NCBI RefSeq assembly: GCF_000733855.1
Contig: NZ_JPOJ01000001.1
Coordinates: 3,923,001 to 3,987,000, forward strand
DNA length: 64,000 nt
Reading direction: 5' to 3'
Origin: Methylomicrobium agile
GTDB taxonomy: Bacteria > Pseudomonadota > Gammaproteobacteria > Methylococcales > Methylomonadaceae
The translations under genes were made by a program, and so were the position numbers. The notes under the pieces were generated by a model that saw nothing but the letters and a program-made list of their open reading frames with translations, was not told the origin of the DNA and made no database searches. Each line of letters begins with the position of its first letter. Positions within the stretch are counted from its first letter, which is position 1. Below, piece by piece: positions 47,100-55,475 of this stretch.

Positions 47100-48053
47100 A
47101 TGCCCTACCCGATCGATAAAAAATTCGTGATCGCGGTCTCGTCGAGCGCGTTGTTCGACCTCGGCGAATCTGACCGCGTCTTTCGCGATCAAGGTCCCGT
47201 CGCCTATAAGGCCTATCAGGAACAGAACCGCGACGAAATACTCGGCAAAGGCGTCGCCTTCCCATTCATCCGCCGCTTCCTGAACATCAACGCACGCTTC
47301 GGCGCCGAACAGCCCGTCGAAGTCGTGCTGCTGTCCCGAAACTCGGCCGCCACCGGCCAGCGCGTGTTCCGCTCGATCAGGCACCACGGCCTCGACATCA
47401 GCCGCGCCGCCTTTACCGAAGGCAAATCGCCCTACCCCTACATTCCGGCGTTCAATGCCTCCCTGTTCCTGTCGGCCAACGAAAACGACGTGCAGAAAGC
47501 GATTGCTGCCTGTTATCCGGCAGGTGCCGTGCTGCCTTCGGCCGTTTTCGACGATCCCGACGACGAGGAATTGCGCGTCGCCTTCGATTTCGACGGCGTG
47601 CTGGCCGACGACGAAGCGGAAACGGTTTACCGCAACGGCCAATTGCGGCAATTTCACCAGCACGAGCTGGACCGATCACACATTCCGCACAATCCGGGGC
47701 CACTGGCCGACCTGTTCAGAAAACTGGCCATCATGCAGCAACTCGAAGACCGGACGATCGAACAGGATCGGAACTATAAACGCATCCTGCGCACCGCGAT
47801 CATCACCGCCCGCAACGCGCCTGCGCACGAAAGGGTGATTACCACGCTCGAAAGCTGGGGAGTCAGCGCGAACGAAACGTTCTTCCTGGGCGGAATGAGC
47901 AAGGAACGCATTCTTACCATTTTCAAGCCGCATATTTTTTTCGACGACCAGAAGAGCCATCTTTCGGCACGCGGCAAGGACATCCCCATGGTACACATCC
48001 CCTTCGGCATCGCCAATCGCGGCAAGCCGGAATCAGCCGAATCAGCCTATTGA
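47100..48053 (+). CDS. Cytosolic 5'-nucleotidase (cN-I family)
   Basis: A 317-residue 5'-nucleotidase of the cN-I/PF06189 family, which hydrolyses nucleoside monophosphates such as AMP. The start MPYPIDKKFVIAVSSSALFD matches the family. The HAD-type nucleophile motif VAFDFDGVLADDEAETVY (D-x-D-G-x3-D) lies at about residue 160. FLGGMSKERILTIFKPHIFF and the DDQKSHL block complete the active site. The length is normal for bacterial members. It is downstream of mepA by 25 nt, on the same strand. Confidence 0.9.
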   Translation: MPYPIDKKFVIAVSSSALFDLGESDRVFRDQGPVAYKAYQEQNRDEILGKGVAFPFIRRFLNINARFGAEQPVEVVLLSRNSAATGQRVFRSIRHHGLDISRAAFTEGKSPYPYIPAFNASLFLSANENDVQKAIAACYPAGAVLPSAVFDDPDDEELRVAFDFDGVLADDEAETVYRNGQLRQFHQHELDRSHIPHNPGPLADLFRKLAIMQQLEDRTIEQDRNYKRILRTAIITARNAPAHERVITTLESWGVSANETFFLGGMSKERILTIFKPHIFFDDQKSHLSARGKDIPMVHIPFGIANRGKPESAESAY

Positions 48054-48300
48054 AATATTCCGCGTGCCAAGGCTTGCGGCCTTCGCTCGCAGGGGATTTG
48101 AATCGGATCGATCCCTTGATATACGCCGCCACGCTCCGAATCGACCGGCACCAACTTTACCTGCGGCGGAACCGCACTGCCCGGCCGTTGCGGTTAACGC
48201 CGCATTGTTTTCACTACGCTCGCAAACGGTATCCGGCTTGAAGCTGCCTGCCATTTAATGCTAATATCGATTCAAAACCATTTTGGAGACCCAACAAAGA

Positions 48301-49884
48301 ATGAAAACCGCCAAATCGCTTTTATCCAACACATTCGCCGCCGGCATAGCAGCACTTCTTATTCCCTACGGCGCACAGGCCACCTCGGATGATGCCCGGA
48401 AATACCACCGGCTCTATGAAGAAAATTGCGCGAGCTGCCACGGATCGGACCACGGCGGATTTCTAGCGCCTGCATTGAACAACGAAACACTGAAAGGCCG
48501 CAGCCCGACTGCTTTGCGCACGATCGTGATGACCGGCAGCTTCGATACGCTGATGCCGCCGTTCTATGGCCGCTTGTCCGATGACGACATTCGCGGCCTG
48601 GTCAAGCATCTGCAGTCGACGCCGAAGCTAGACAATCCGGCCTGGACGATCGACGACATGAAAGCCTCGCTGAAGGTGTATGTCTCGGACGAAAGCAAAC
48701 TGCCGGAAAAACCGGCCTACGCGATCGACGATATGGACGACATCATCGGCGTTGCGGCGCGCGGCAAATACGGCCGCGGCGAAGGTTCGAAAGCGGTGTT
48801 CATCAACAGCAAAACCCATCAAAAAGTCGGCGAAATCCCCACCAACGCGGCCGCGCACATCATCGACTACAACCCGGCCAATCCGCGCTGGGCTTACGTG
48901 AAGAACGACACCGCCGAGATTTTCAAGGTCGACCTGTATTCGATGCAGGTCGTGCGCAGCATCAAGACCGGCTTCAACGGACCGGGCCTCGGCGTCTCGC
49001 GCGACGGCAAATACCTGATGGCCGGCTCTTACGTGCCGCACAACGCGGTAATCTTGAACGCCGATACCCTGGAACCGTTGAAAACGTTCGAACTGGAAGG
49101 CGTGGATCCGGACGGCAATCTGGTTTCTTCCGATTCGGGCATGGTAATCGGCACGCCGTATGCCGACGTGCTGGTCGTCGCGCTGGAGAATGCCGGCCAG
49201 GTCTGGGTCGTCGACCTGAAGGACGATTTCCCGGTCACCAAAATCGAAAACGTCGGCCGCCATTTGCACGATGCGTTCCTGACCCACAACGGCACCAAGC
49301 TGATGGTCGCTTCCTATGACGACAGCATCGTGACCGCGATCGACCTGAAAGAGCGCAAGATCATCAAAAAGCTGGACGCAGGCTGCGTGCCGCATGTCGG
49401 CGGCGGCGCGGCGGTTCAAGTCGACGGCCGCACGCTGGGCTTCGGCACCAACTTCGGCGACTGCAGCAAGACAGTCGTCAGCGTCTGGGATCTGGACAAA
49501 ATGGAAGTCGTCAAGCAAGTGCCTGTCGCCGGCGGCACCGAATCGCCGGCCGCGCATCAAAACGCGCCTTATGTCGCGGTGGACATCATTTCCAAAGACC
49601 GCCGCGCCCGCACCGTGCAGTTGATCGACAAAAAATCGCTGGAAGTGGTCAAGACGCTGGATGTCGGCGGTCATGCCTACTTTCCGGAATACAGCGCGGA
49701 CGGCAAATATCTTTACGTGAGCGCCGGGTACAATGGCGACGAGGTGGCGGTATTCGACTCGACTTCGCTCGAAAAAGTCGCCGCGGTCCCGATGGAAAGC
49801 CCGGCCGGCATCTTCTCGCATGGCCGCGTCAAATACATCACGCGCGGATTGTCGCCCGAAGAGTCGAAGGGAGCGAATCCATGA
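48301..49884 (+). CDS. nirN: Cytochrome cd1-type protein, best read as NirN
   Basis: A 527-residue periplasmic protein with a signal peptide (MKTAKSLLSNTFAAGIAALL), an N-terminal cytochrome c domain (CASCHG, Cys43/Cys46/His47) and an eight-bladed d1-type propeller. Possible heme d1 ligand regions are HLHDAFLTH and VPHVGGGAAV. The blocks GTNFGDCSKTVV and APYVAVDIISK resemble NirN, the dihydro-heme d1 dehydrogenase, more than nitrite reductase NirS (which has PHPGRGAN). Its position first in the operon is where nirS usually sits, so NirS cannot be excluded. Start 48301 is an ATG with GGAG 11 nt upstream; a TTG 18 nt earlier is the alternative. Confidence 0.7.
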   Translation: MKTAKSLLSNTFAAGIAALLIPYGAQATSDDARKYHRLYEENCASCHGSDHGGFLAPALNNETLKGRSPTALRTIVMTGSFDTLMPPFYGRLSDDDIRGLVKHLQSTPKLDNPAWTIDDMKASLKVYVSDESKLPEKPAYAIDDMDDIIGVAARGKYGRGEGSKAVFINSKTHQKVGEIPTNAAAHIIDYNPANPRWAYVKNDTAEIFKVDLYSMQVVRSIKTGFNGPGLGVSRDGKYLMAGSYVPHNAVILNADTLEPLKTFELEGVDPDGNLVSSDSGMVIGTPYADVLVVALENAGQVWVVDLKDDFPVTKIENVGRHLHDAFLTHNGTKLMVASYDDSIVTAIDLKERKIIKKLDAGCVPHVGGGAAVQVDGRTLGFGTNFGDCSKTVVSVWDLDKMEVVKQVPVAGGTESPAAHQNAPYVAVDIISKDRRARTVQLIDKKSLEVVKTLDVGGHAYFPEYSADGKYLYVSAGYNGDEVAVFDSTSLEKVAAVPMESPAGIFSHGRVKYITRGLSPEESKGANP

Positions 49885-50198
49885 AAGCACTGTTCACCTC
49901 CGGCGCGTTGATGGCGGGAATTTTTGCCGCGGCACCGGCGGATGCGGAAAGTATTTGCACGGGCCAGACGCAAGCGGCCCAGGTCTGTTCGCATTGCCAT
50001 GGCGTCCGAACGCCGTCGGCGGACGCGCCGTTTCCGCCCCTGGCCGGACGAGACGTGGAATACTTGCAGAAAGCGTTGAAGGAATACCGCGACAAGACCC
50101 GCAAATCGGACATCATGAACGCGATCGCAGGATCGCTGTCCGACGACGATATCGCCGATGTCGCGGCTTATTACGCCCAACAAAACATAAACCCATGA
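49881..50198 (+). CDS. Small periplasmic cytochrome c in the nir operon
   Basis: A 105-residue class I cytochrome c with a signal peptide (MKALFTSGALMAGIFAAAPA). One heme motif CSHCHG is near residue 36, and a Met ligand is possible in SDIMNAIAGSL. It overlaps the upstream gene by 4 nt (ATGA). In other nir operons a small cytochrome (NirM/NirC type) delivers electrons to the cd1 protein; here it could serve the NirN step. The exact partner is inferred from position. Confidence 0.85.
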   Translation: MKALFTSGALMAGIFAAAPADAESICTGQTQAAQVCSHCHGVRTPSADAPFPPLAGRDVEYLQKALKEYRDKTRKSDIMNAIAGSLSDDDIADVAAYYAQQNINP

Positions 50199-50506
50199 TC
50201 GGAAAACTGCTGCCGCTGCTGCTGGTCGCCTTGCCGGCAGCCGGCGGCGAGATTTCGGCCGAGCGGCAGCAGGCGCTCCGCGACCTGTTGAAACAGGATT
50301 GCGGGGCGTGCCACGGCCTGACTTTAAAGGGCGGCATGGGGCCTGCCCTGTTGCCGGAAACGCTGGCCGGCAAATCGGACGACTTTCTGGCCGATACGAT
50401 TCTGAACGGACGCCGGGGCACCGCGATGCCGCCCTGGCGGCCGTTCATGAATCGCGAGGAAGCTTTATGGCTGATCGGAGTTTTGCGGCAGCCCTCGGAC
50501 AAATAA
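50195..50506 (+). CDS. nirC: Cytochrome c55X/NirC-like protein
   Basis: A 103-residue cytochrome c with a short signal peptide (MIGKLLPLLLVALPAAGGEI). The heme motif is CGACHGLTLKGGMGPALLPE, typical of the NirC/c55X group (GLTLKGGxGPxL). The probable Met ligand is in RGTAMPPWRPFM. It overlaps the preceding cytochrome by 4 nt. NirC is dispensable for nitrite reduction in some species but is usually encoded with heme d1 genes. Confidence 0.88.
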   Translation: MIGKLLPLLLVALPAAGGEISAERQQALRDLLKQDCGACHGLTLKGGMGPALLPETLAGKSDDFLADTILNGRRGTAMPPWRPFMNREEALWLIGVLRQPSDK

Positions 50507-50590
50507 ATCCCGCCTTCAATCCTTCCCATTTATTCCCTGTTAGAGTGCATACCAGGAATTCTCGGCTGCCAGTTCATTACTTTGATTTTC

Positions 50591-51895
50591 ATGAATAAAA
50601 GAAAACTGCTTTTTTCGTTTATGCGCCTTGTGCCGAAACGCCCCCGCTTCTCCTCTATTTGGGTATCTCGCGCCGCGGGACGGCAAACCGTTCAGCCGTT
50701 GAAAGCATCTTACACCCCCCTAAGCCCCCATAAACGGCTGCCCTTCTTTTTACTGCCTTTTCTGATGGCCTCGTCCGCCTTTGCGGAACTCCGCGCCACC
50801 GGCGACCTCGGCGTCGTGATCGAACGCGAAACCGGCAGCGCCATCATCGTCAATACGACTCGGCATAAAACGCTCGCCAAAGTCGAAGGACTCGGCGACC
50901 TGTCGCATGCTTCGGTGGTATTTTCGCGCGACCAGCGCTACGCCTACGTTTTCGGGCGCGACGGCGGCCTGAGCAAGATCGACCTGCTTCAGGACAAGGT
51001 CGAAAAGCGCATCGTGCAGGCCGGCAACAGCATCGGCGGCGCGATTTCCCAGGACGGCAAGCTGATCGCGGTGTCGAACTACACGCCGGGCGGCGTGAAG
51101 ATATTCGCGGCCGACACGCTGGAACCGGTCGCCGACATTCCGGCACGCTACGCAGACGGCAAACTGTCGAAGGTGGTCGGGCTGACCGATGCGCCTGGCC
51201 AGCGTTTCGTGTTCAGCCTGTGGGATGCGGGTGAAATCTGGACCGCAGACGTCAGAAATCCGCAACAACCGGTGATTCAAAAATATCCGAACATCGGCAA
51301 GGAACCCTACGATGCGCTGATGGCGCCGGACGGGCACTATTACATTGCGGGCCTGTTCGGCGAGCCGGGTCTGGCGTTGCTCGATTTATGGCAGCCGGAA
51401 CAGGGCGTCAAACGCATTCTGCCCGATTACGGCAAGCACGACGAAAAATTGCCGGTCTATAAAATGCCGCACCTGGAAGGCTGGGCCGTGACCGGCGACT
51501 ACCTGCTTGCGCCCGCGATCGGCCGGCATGAAGTACTGGTGATCGATAAAAAATCCTGGCAACTCGTCAAGGCGATTCCGGTGCCCGGACAGCCGGTCTT
51601 CGTGATGGCCCGACCCGATGCGCGGCAAGTCTGGGTCAATTTCGCATTTCCGGACAACAACCAGCTCCTGGTAATCGACACCAAAGACTTGTCGTTAACG
51701 AAACTGCTGACGCCGGGCAAGGGCGTCTTGCACATGGAATTCACCCCGCGCGGCGAACAGGTCTGGGTCGCGTTGCGCGACGACAATCAGGTGGTGGTTT
51801 ACGATACCGCCACGTTGCAGGAAGCGGCGCGCCTGCCTGTACAAAAACCGAACGGCATCTTTTTCACCTCGCGCGCCCACAAGATCGGTTTATAA
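50591..51895 (+). CDS. nirF: NirF, heme d1 biosynthesis protein
   Basis: A propeller protein of the d1 family needed for heme d1 maturation; in studied systems it converts an intermediate such as 12,18-didecarboxysiroheme or works beside NirN. The core starts ELRATGDLGVVIERETGSAI, typical of NirF. Conserved stretches are KLIAVSNYTPGGVKIFAADT, GKEPYDALMAPDGHYYIAGL and KMPHLEGWAV. About 70 residues precede the core, including a hydrophobic signal-like segment (RLPFFLLPFLMASSAFAELR). The first in-frame ATG is at 50591, so this N-terminus is longer than usual and the true start is uncertain. Confidence 0.88.
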   Translation: MNKRKLLFSFMRLVPKRPRFSSIWVSRAAGRQTVQPLKASYTPLSPHKRLPFFLLPFLMASSAFAELRATGDLGVVIERETGSAIIVNTTRHKTLAKVEGLGDLSHASVVFSRDQRYAYVFGRDGGLSKIDLLQDKVEKRIVQAGNSIGGAISQDGKLIAVSNYTPGGVKIFAADTLEPVADIPARYADGKLSKVVGLTDAPGQRFVFSLWDAGEIWTADVRNPQQPVIQKYPNIGKEPYDALMAPDGHYYIAGLFGEPGLALLDLWQPEQGVKRILPDYGKHDEKLPVYKMPHLEGWAVTGDYLLAPAIGRHEVLVIDKKSWQLVKAIPVPGQPVFVMARPDARQVWVNFAFPDNNQLLVIDTKDLSLTKLLTPGKGVLHMEFTPRGEQVWVALRDDNQVVVYDTATLQEAARLPVQKPNGIFFTSRAHKIGL

Positions 51896-51897
51896 CC

Positions 51898-52356
51898 ATG
51901 CTGACCGATCTGCAGAAGCATTTGTTGAACGATTTTCAGCGCGATTTTCCGCTGAGCGTGCGTCCCTATCTCGAAATCGCCAATAAACTCGGCGTCAGCG
52001 AAGACGAGGTGCTGTCGGCGTTGGCCGAACTGCGCGAGGACCAGCTGATCAGCCGCGTCGGCCCGATCATTCCGCCGAACCGGATCGGCGCCAGCATGCT
52101 GGTCGCGATGGCGGTCCCGGAACCGGAATTGCAGCGAATCGCCGATATCGTCAGCCGCTTTCCGGAAGTCAATCACAACTACGAACGCGAGCACCGTTTC
52201 AATCTCTGGTTCGTCGCGGTCGCTTCCACGGCGGACCATCTGGCCCGAGTGCTCGACGCAATCGAACGGGAAACCGGTTACCTGACCCAGCGCCTGCCAT
52301 TGGTCGACGATTTTTTCATCGATTTGGGATTCCGCCTGGACCTGAGCCATGCTTGA
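51898..52356 (+). CDS. nirD: NirD, siroheme decarboxylase subunit
   Basis: A 152-residue AsnC/Lrp-like protein (HTH plus RAM-type fold) of the siroheme decarboxylase NirDLGH complex, which converts siroheme to 12,18-didecarboxysiroheme. The D/G-type signature FPEVNHNYEREHRFNLWFVA is present. The HTH-like start is TDLQKHLLNDFQRDFPLSVR. It is 2 nt after nirF and overlaps nirL by 8 nt. The D/G type and L/H type alternate in this operon (D, L, G, H). Confidence 0.9.
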   Translation: MLTDLQKHLLNDFQRDFPLSVRPYLEIANKLGVSEDEVLSALAELREDQLISRVGPIIPPNRIGASMLVAMAVPEPELQRIADIVSRFPEVNHNYEREHRFNLWFVAVASTADHLARVLDAIERETGYLTQRLPLVDDFFIDLGFRLDLSHA

Positions 52357-52858
52357 TGCGCGCGATTTTGAACTGCTGGCCGCAATCCAGCTGGGCCTGC
52401 CGATCAGCCCGCGGCCTTACCGTGACATCGGCCTTGCACTCGGCATGACCGAAACGGAGGTGATCGCGCGGCTGACCGTTCTGAAACGGATCGGCCTGAT
52501 CAAGCGGCTCGGTGTAATCGTCAAGCATCGCCAATTGGGTTACCGGGCCAATGCGATGATCGTCTGGAATATTCCAGATGCGTTCGTCAAAGAGATCGGC
52601 CGCCGCATCAGCCAGGCACCTTTCGTAACGCTCTGCTATCAGCGCCCGCGCACCCTCGAATGGCCTTACAATCTGTATTGCATGATTCACGGCAAGGACC
52701 GCGATACCGTGCTCCAGCAGCTCGAACAGCTTGGCGCGGACTGCAATCTGGACCGCTTCGACCGGCAAATTCTTTTCAGCCGGCGCTGCTTCAAACAGCG
52801 CGGCGCCCTCTATCGAACACCGGAACCCGCCGCTCCAGCCGAGTTAGCTCATGGATGA
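52349..52858 (+). CDS. nirL: NirL, siroheme decarboxylase subunit
   Basis: A 169-residue AsnC/Lrp-like subunit of the L/H type. It has LLAAIQLGLPISPRPYRDIG at the start, the shared RLGVIVKHRQLGYRANAMIV block, and the L/H signature LCYQRPRTLEWPYNLYCMIH. It overlaps nirD by 8 nt and nirG by 8 nt. A C-terminal tail rich in Ala and Pro (TPEPAAPAELAHG) is not seen in nirH. It would pair with NirD or NirG in the decarboxylase. Confidence 0.9.
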   Translation: MLDARDFELLAAIQLGLPISPRPYRDIGLALGMTETEVIARLTVLKRIGLIKRLGVIVKHRQLGYRANAMIVWNIPDAFVKEIGRRISQAPFVTLCYQRPRTLEWPYNLYCMIHGKDRDTVLQQLEQLGADCNLDRFDRQILFSRRCFKQRGALYRTPEPAAPAELAHG

Positions 52859-53294
52859 GATAGACCGCCGCATCATCAATGCGCTGCAGACCGGATTTCC
52901 GATCTCGGAAAGACCTTACCTGGAAGCTGCGCAGGCTTTGGGGCTCAGCGAACGGGAACTGCTTGAACGCCTCGAAACACTGTTACAAGAACAAACCTTA
53001 TCCCGCTTCGGACCGTTGTACGACGCCGAAGCGATGGGCGGCGCCTTGACGCTGGCCGCCATGCGGGTGCCTGAAGAACGCTTCGAGGAAGTCGCCGGGA
53101 TCGTGAATGGATTCCAGGAAGTCGCGCATAATTATGCCCGCCGCCACACGCTGAACATGTGGTTCGTGCTAGCGACCGAAACGCCCGAACAATTGCGGGA
53201 TACCCTGGATGAGATCGAACGCCGGACCGGCCTGACCGTGTACGACATGCCGAAAATCACCGAATATTTCGTCGGCCTGAAACTGGAAGCCTGA
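52851..53294 (+). CDS. nirG: NirG, siroheme decarboxylase subunit
   Basis: A 147-residue AsnC/Lrp-like subunit of the D/G type: MDEIDRRIINALQTGFPISE, LSRFGPLYDAEAMGGALTLA, and the signature FQEVAHNYARRHTLNMWFVL. It overlaps nirL by 8 nt, and its TGA overlaps the nirH ATG by 1 nt. No Lrp-type promoter-binding role is expected: these proteins are enzymes in spite of the HTH-like fold. Confidence 0.9.
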   Translation: MDEIDRRIINALQTGFPISERPYLEAAQALGLSERELLERLETLLQEQTLSRFGPLYDAEAMGGALTLAAMRVPEERFEEVAGIVNGFQEVAHNYARRHTLNMWFVLATETPEQLRDTLDEIERRTGLTVYDMPKITEYFVGLKLEA

Positions 53295-53773
53295 TGCCAA
53301 ATCTCGATGAAATCGACCTGAAAATCATGCGCGCCACGCAGGCGGGCCTGCCGTTGACGGCGCGGCCCTATCACACCGTCGCGGAGCAACTGGAATTATC
53401 CGCCGCGGAAGTGATCGAACGGATGCGCCGGATGCAGGAACTCGGCGTGATCCGCCGGATCGGCGCGGTGCCGAATCATTACCAACTGGGCTACCGGTTC
53501 AACGGCATGACGGTCTGGAACGTGCCGGACGAGCAAGTCGATGCGCTGGGTCAAAAAATCGGCCGGCTCGATTTCGTCAGCCATTGTTACCGCCGTCCCC
53601 GGCATTTGCCGTTATGGCCCTACAACCTGTTCGCGATGGTGCACGGCAAGAGCCAGGAAGCGGTCGACCGGCAGATCGAACGAATCGCGGAGATTCTGGG
53701 CGACGATAATCTGGGCTCGGAGGTACTCTACAGCACCCGGATTTTGAAAAAGACCGGATTTCGCAGCCGGTAA
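53294..53773 (+). CDS. nirH: NirH, siroheme decarboxylase subunit
   Basis: A 159-residue L/H-type subunit: DEIDLKIMRATQAGLPLTAR, VIRRIGAVPNHYQLGYRFNG, and the signature CYRRPRHLPLWPYNLFAMVH. It ends STRILKKTGFRSR. It is the last gene of the tightly overlapping D-L-G-H group. The following 108 nt to nirJ contain a REP-like palindrome rather than a promoter that I can see. Confidence 0.92.
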   Translation: MPNLDEIDLKIMRATQAGLPLTARPYHTVAEQLELSAAEVIERMRRMQELGVIRRIGAVPNHYQLGYRFNGMTVWNVPDEQVDALGQKIGRLDFVSHCYRRPRHLPLWPYNLFAMVHGKSQEAVDRQIERIAEILGDDNLGSEVLYSTRILKKTGFRSR

Positions 53774-53788
53774 GCGCAACACCACCTT

Positions 53789-53862
53789 GTAGGGTACGCT
53801 GTGCGTACCTTAAGCCCACCCCAGCAGAATGACGCCAAAATGGTACGCGCAGCGTACCCTAC
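53789..53862. repeat. REP-like inverted repeat between nirH and nirJ
   Basis: Two 21-nt arms (53789-53809 and 53842-53862) are reverse complements with one mismatch and start GTAGGGTACGC. They enclose 32 bp. The left arm is the exact reverse complement of 10167-10187. The palindrome fills most of the intergenic space and may attenuate or stabilise the operon transcript. Confidence 0.8.
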
Positions 53863-53881
53863 ATTTTAATTGACAACCACC

Positions 53882-55045
53882 ATGTTCAGATTAAGCCATT
53901 TTATGCGGGAGTTGCTGGATCCCCAGCCTTTGAAACCCGCCCGTAAACCGGCCGCGCCGGTCGTCATCTGGAATTTGATCCGCCGCTGCAACCTGGCCTG
54001 CAAACATTGCTACACGACCTCGGCCGACATTGATTTTCCGGGAGAGCTGAGCACGCAGGAAGTTTACACCGTGATGGACGACCTGAAAGGGTTCAAAGTC
54101 CCGGTACTGATCCTGTCCGGCGGCGAGCCGCTCTTGCGCCCCGATATTTTCGACATTTCCCGGCGCGCGAAGGCAATGGGCTTTTATGTCGCCCTATCCA
54201 GTAACGGCACCCGGATTACCGAACGAAACATCGACGAAATCGCCGACATCGATTATCAGTACATCGGCGTCAGCCTGGACGGGATCCAGGAAACGCACGA
54301 CAGCTTCCGCCGCATGTCCGGCTCGTTCGACGAAGCGCTGCATGGCGTTGAATTATGCCTGAACAAAGGCATCAAGGTCGGCATCCGGTTTACCTTGACG
54401 CAGGACAACGCGCAGGATTTTCCGGCTCTGCTGCAATTGATGGACGATTACGGCATCGACAAATTTTATCTGTCGCACCTGAACTACGGCGGCCGCGGCA
54501 ACCGCAACCGCAAGGACGACGCGCATTACCAGATGACGCGGGAGGCGATGAATCTCTTGTTCGACACCTGCTATCGCTGGCTGAAGGAGGGTAAGGAGCG
54601 CGAATTCGTGACCGGCAACAACGATGCCGATGGGGTGTATTTTCTGCACTGGGTCAGGCAGCGTTTCCCGGAACAGGCCGAACATATCCGCGCCAGGCTC
54701 GAACAATGGGGCGGCAATGCCTCCGGCGTGAACGTCGCGAATATCGACAATCTCGGCACCGTACATCCGGATACGTTCTGGTGGCATTACGATCTGGGCA
54801 ACGTCAGGCAGCGCCCGTTTTCGGAAATCTGGACGGACCGCAGCGATCCGTTGATGGACGGCCTGAAGCGGTCGCCGCGCCCGCTCGAAGGCCGCTGCGC
54901 AACCTGCCACTATCAGGCGATCTGCAACGGCAATACCCGCGTCCGCGCCGCACAGACCACCGGCAACTTCTGGGCCGAAGATCCGGGATGCTATTTAACC
55001 GATGCGGAAATCGCGGCGCCAGACGATTTAAAACTTCAGATTTGA
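53882..55045 (+). CDS. nirJ: NirJ, radical-SAM enzyme of heme d1 synthesis
   Basis: A 387-residue radical-SAM protein that replaces two propionates of the heme d1 precursor with oxo groups. The radical-SAM cluster motif is RRCNLACKHCYTTSADIDFP (C-x3-C-x2-C). The SAM-binding GGEP is in LILSGGEPLLRPDIF. The C-terminal SPASM-like cysteines are in LEGRCATCHYQAICNGNTRV and DPGCYLTD. Start 53882 (MFRLSHFMRELLDP) fits the family; a TTG 12 nt upstream is an alternative. A hairpin terminator follows. No nirE homologue is found in the window. Confidence 0.93.
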   Translation: MFRLSHFMRELLDPQPLKPARKPAAPVVIWNLIRRCNLACKHCYTTSADIDFPGELSTQEVYTVMDDLKGFKVPVLILSGGEPLLRPDIFDISRRAKAMGFYVALSSNGTRITERNIDEIADIDYQYIGVSLDGIQETHDSFRRMSGSFDEALHGVELCLNKGIKVGIRFTLTQDNAQDFPALLQLMDDYGIDKFYLSHLNYGGRGNRNRKDDAHYQMTREAMNLLFDTCYRWLKEGKEREFVTGNNDADGVYFLHWVRQRFPEQAEHIRARLEQWGGNASGVNVANIDNLGTVHPDTFWWHYDLGNVRQRPFSEIWTDRSDPLMDGLKRSPRPLEGRCATCHYQAICNGNTRVRAAQTTGNFWAEDPGCYLTDAEIAAPDDLKLQI

Positions 55046-55080
55046 TCTGACAGATTTACATATCAGTTACAGCCCTGTAG

Positions 55081-55110
55081 GTCGGGCACGCTTTTTGTGC
55101 CCGACTTTTT
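55081..55110 (+). terminator. Rho-independent terminator after nirJ
   Basis: A 9-bp stem GTCGGGCAC / GTGCCCGAC with a GCTTTTT loop is followed by TTTTT (55106-55110). It starts 35 nt past the nirJ stop. The stem shares the GTCGGG/CCCGAC sequence of the local REP family. Confidence 0.8.
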
Positions 55111-55170
55111 CGATGCGGCAGTATGAGGTCATGGTTACGGATCATCGAACGGCCTCTTCGCCGCCCAAAT

Positions 55171-55199
55171 GTCGGGCAACGGTGAAGCGGTTGCCCGAC
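55171..55199. repeat. REP-like hairpin (GTCGGG type)
   Basis: Arms GTCGGGCAAC (55171-55180) and GTTGCCCGAC (55190-55199) with a 9-nt loop are followed by CTACC. It is the same family as 19687-19713. The rest of the 55111-55475 gap contains no gene that I can support. Confidence 0.7.
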
Positions 55200-55475
55200 C
55201 TACCAGGCTAAAACGAACAGAGCCGGATATCATGACATGCAGTTGGGCTCATCTGGGCAATGCAAGTTCGACGGGGAATATTATGAGTCCGCTTATTGAC
55301 AGCGAACAGTCTTCAAGAAATAGCGCTTAAAAGACCGAAATGGGTCGAGTTCGAACATTCGTTGTAAGATTCCGTCAAAATTTATTTTGGAAGCTGTCAG
55401 ACCAAATTCAGATTTTTACAGATATGGGAGACGCCATGCCTTTGGAGTATAAATCCCTATTCGACGCTAAACCGA

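Noticed and set aside
48200-48300. FNR/Dnr box upstream of the nir operon
   Set aside because: Only partial TTAAT/ATTCAA similarity is seen; the spacing does not fit TTGAT-N4-ATCAA, so I do not claim regulation.
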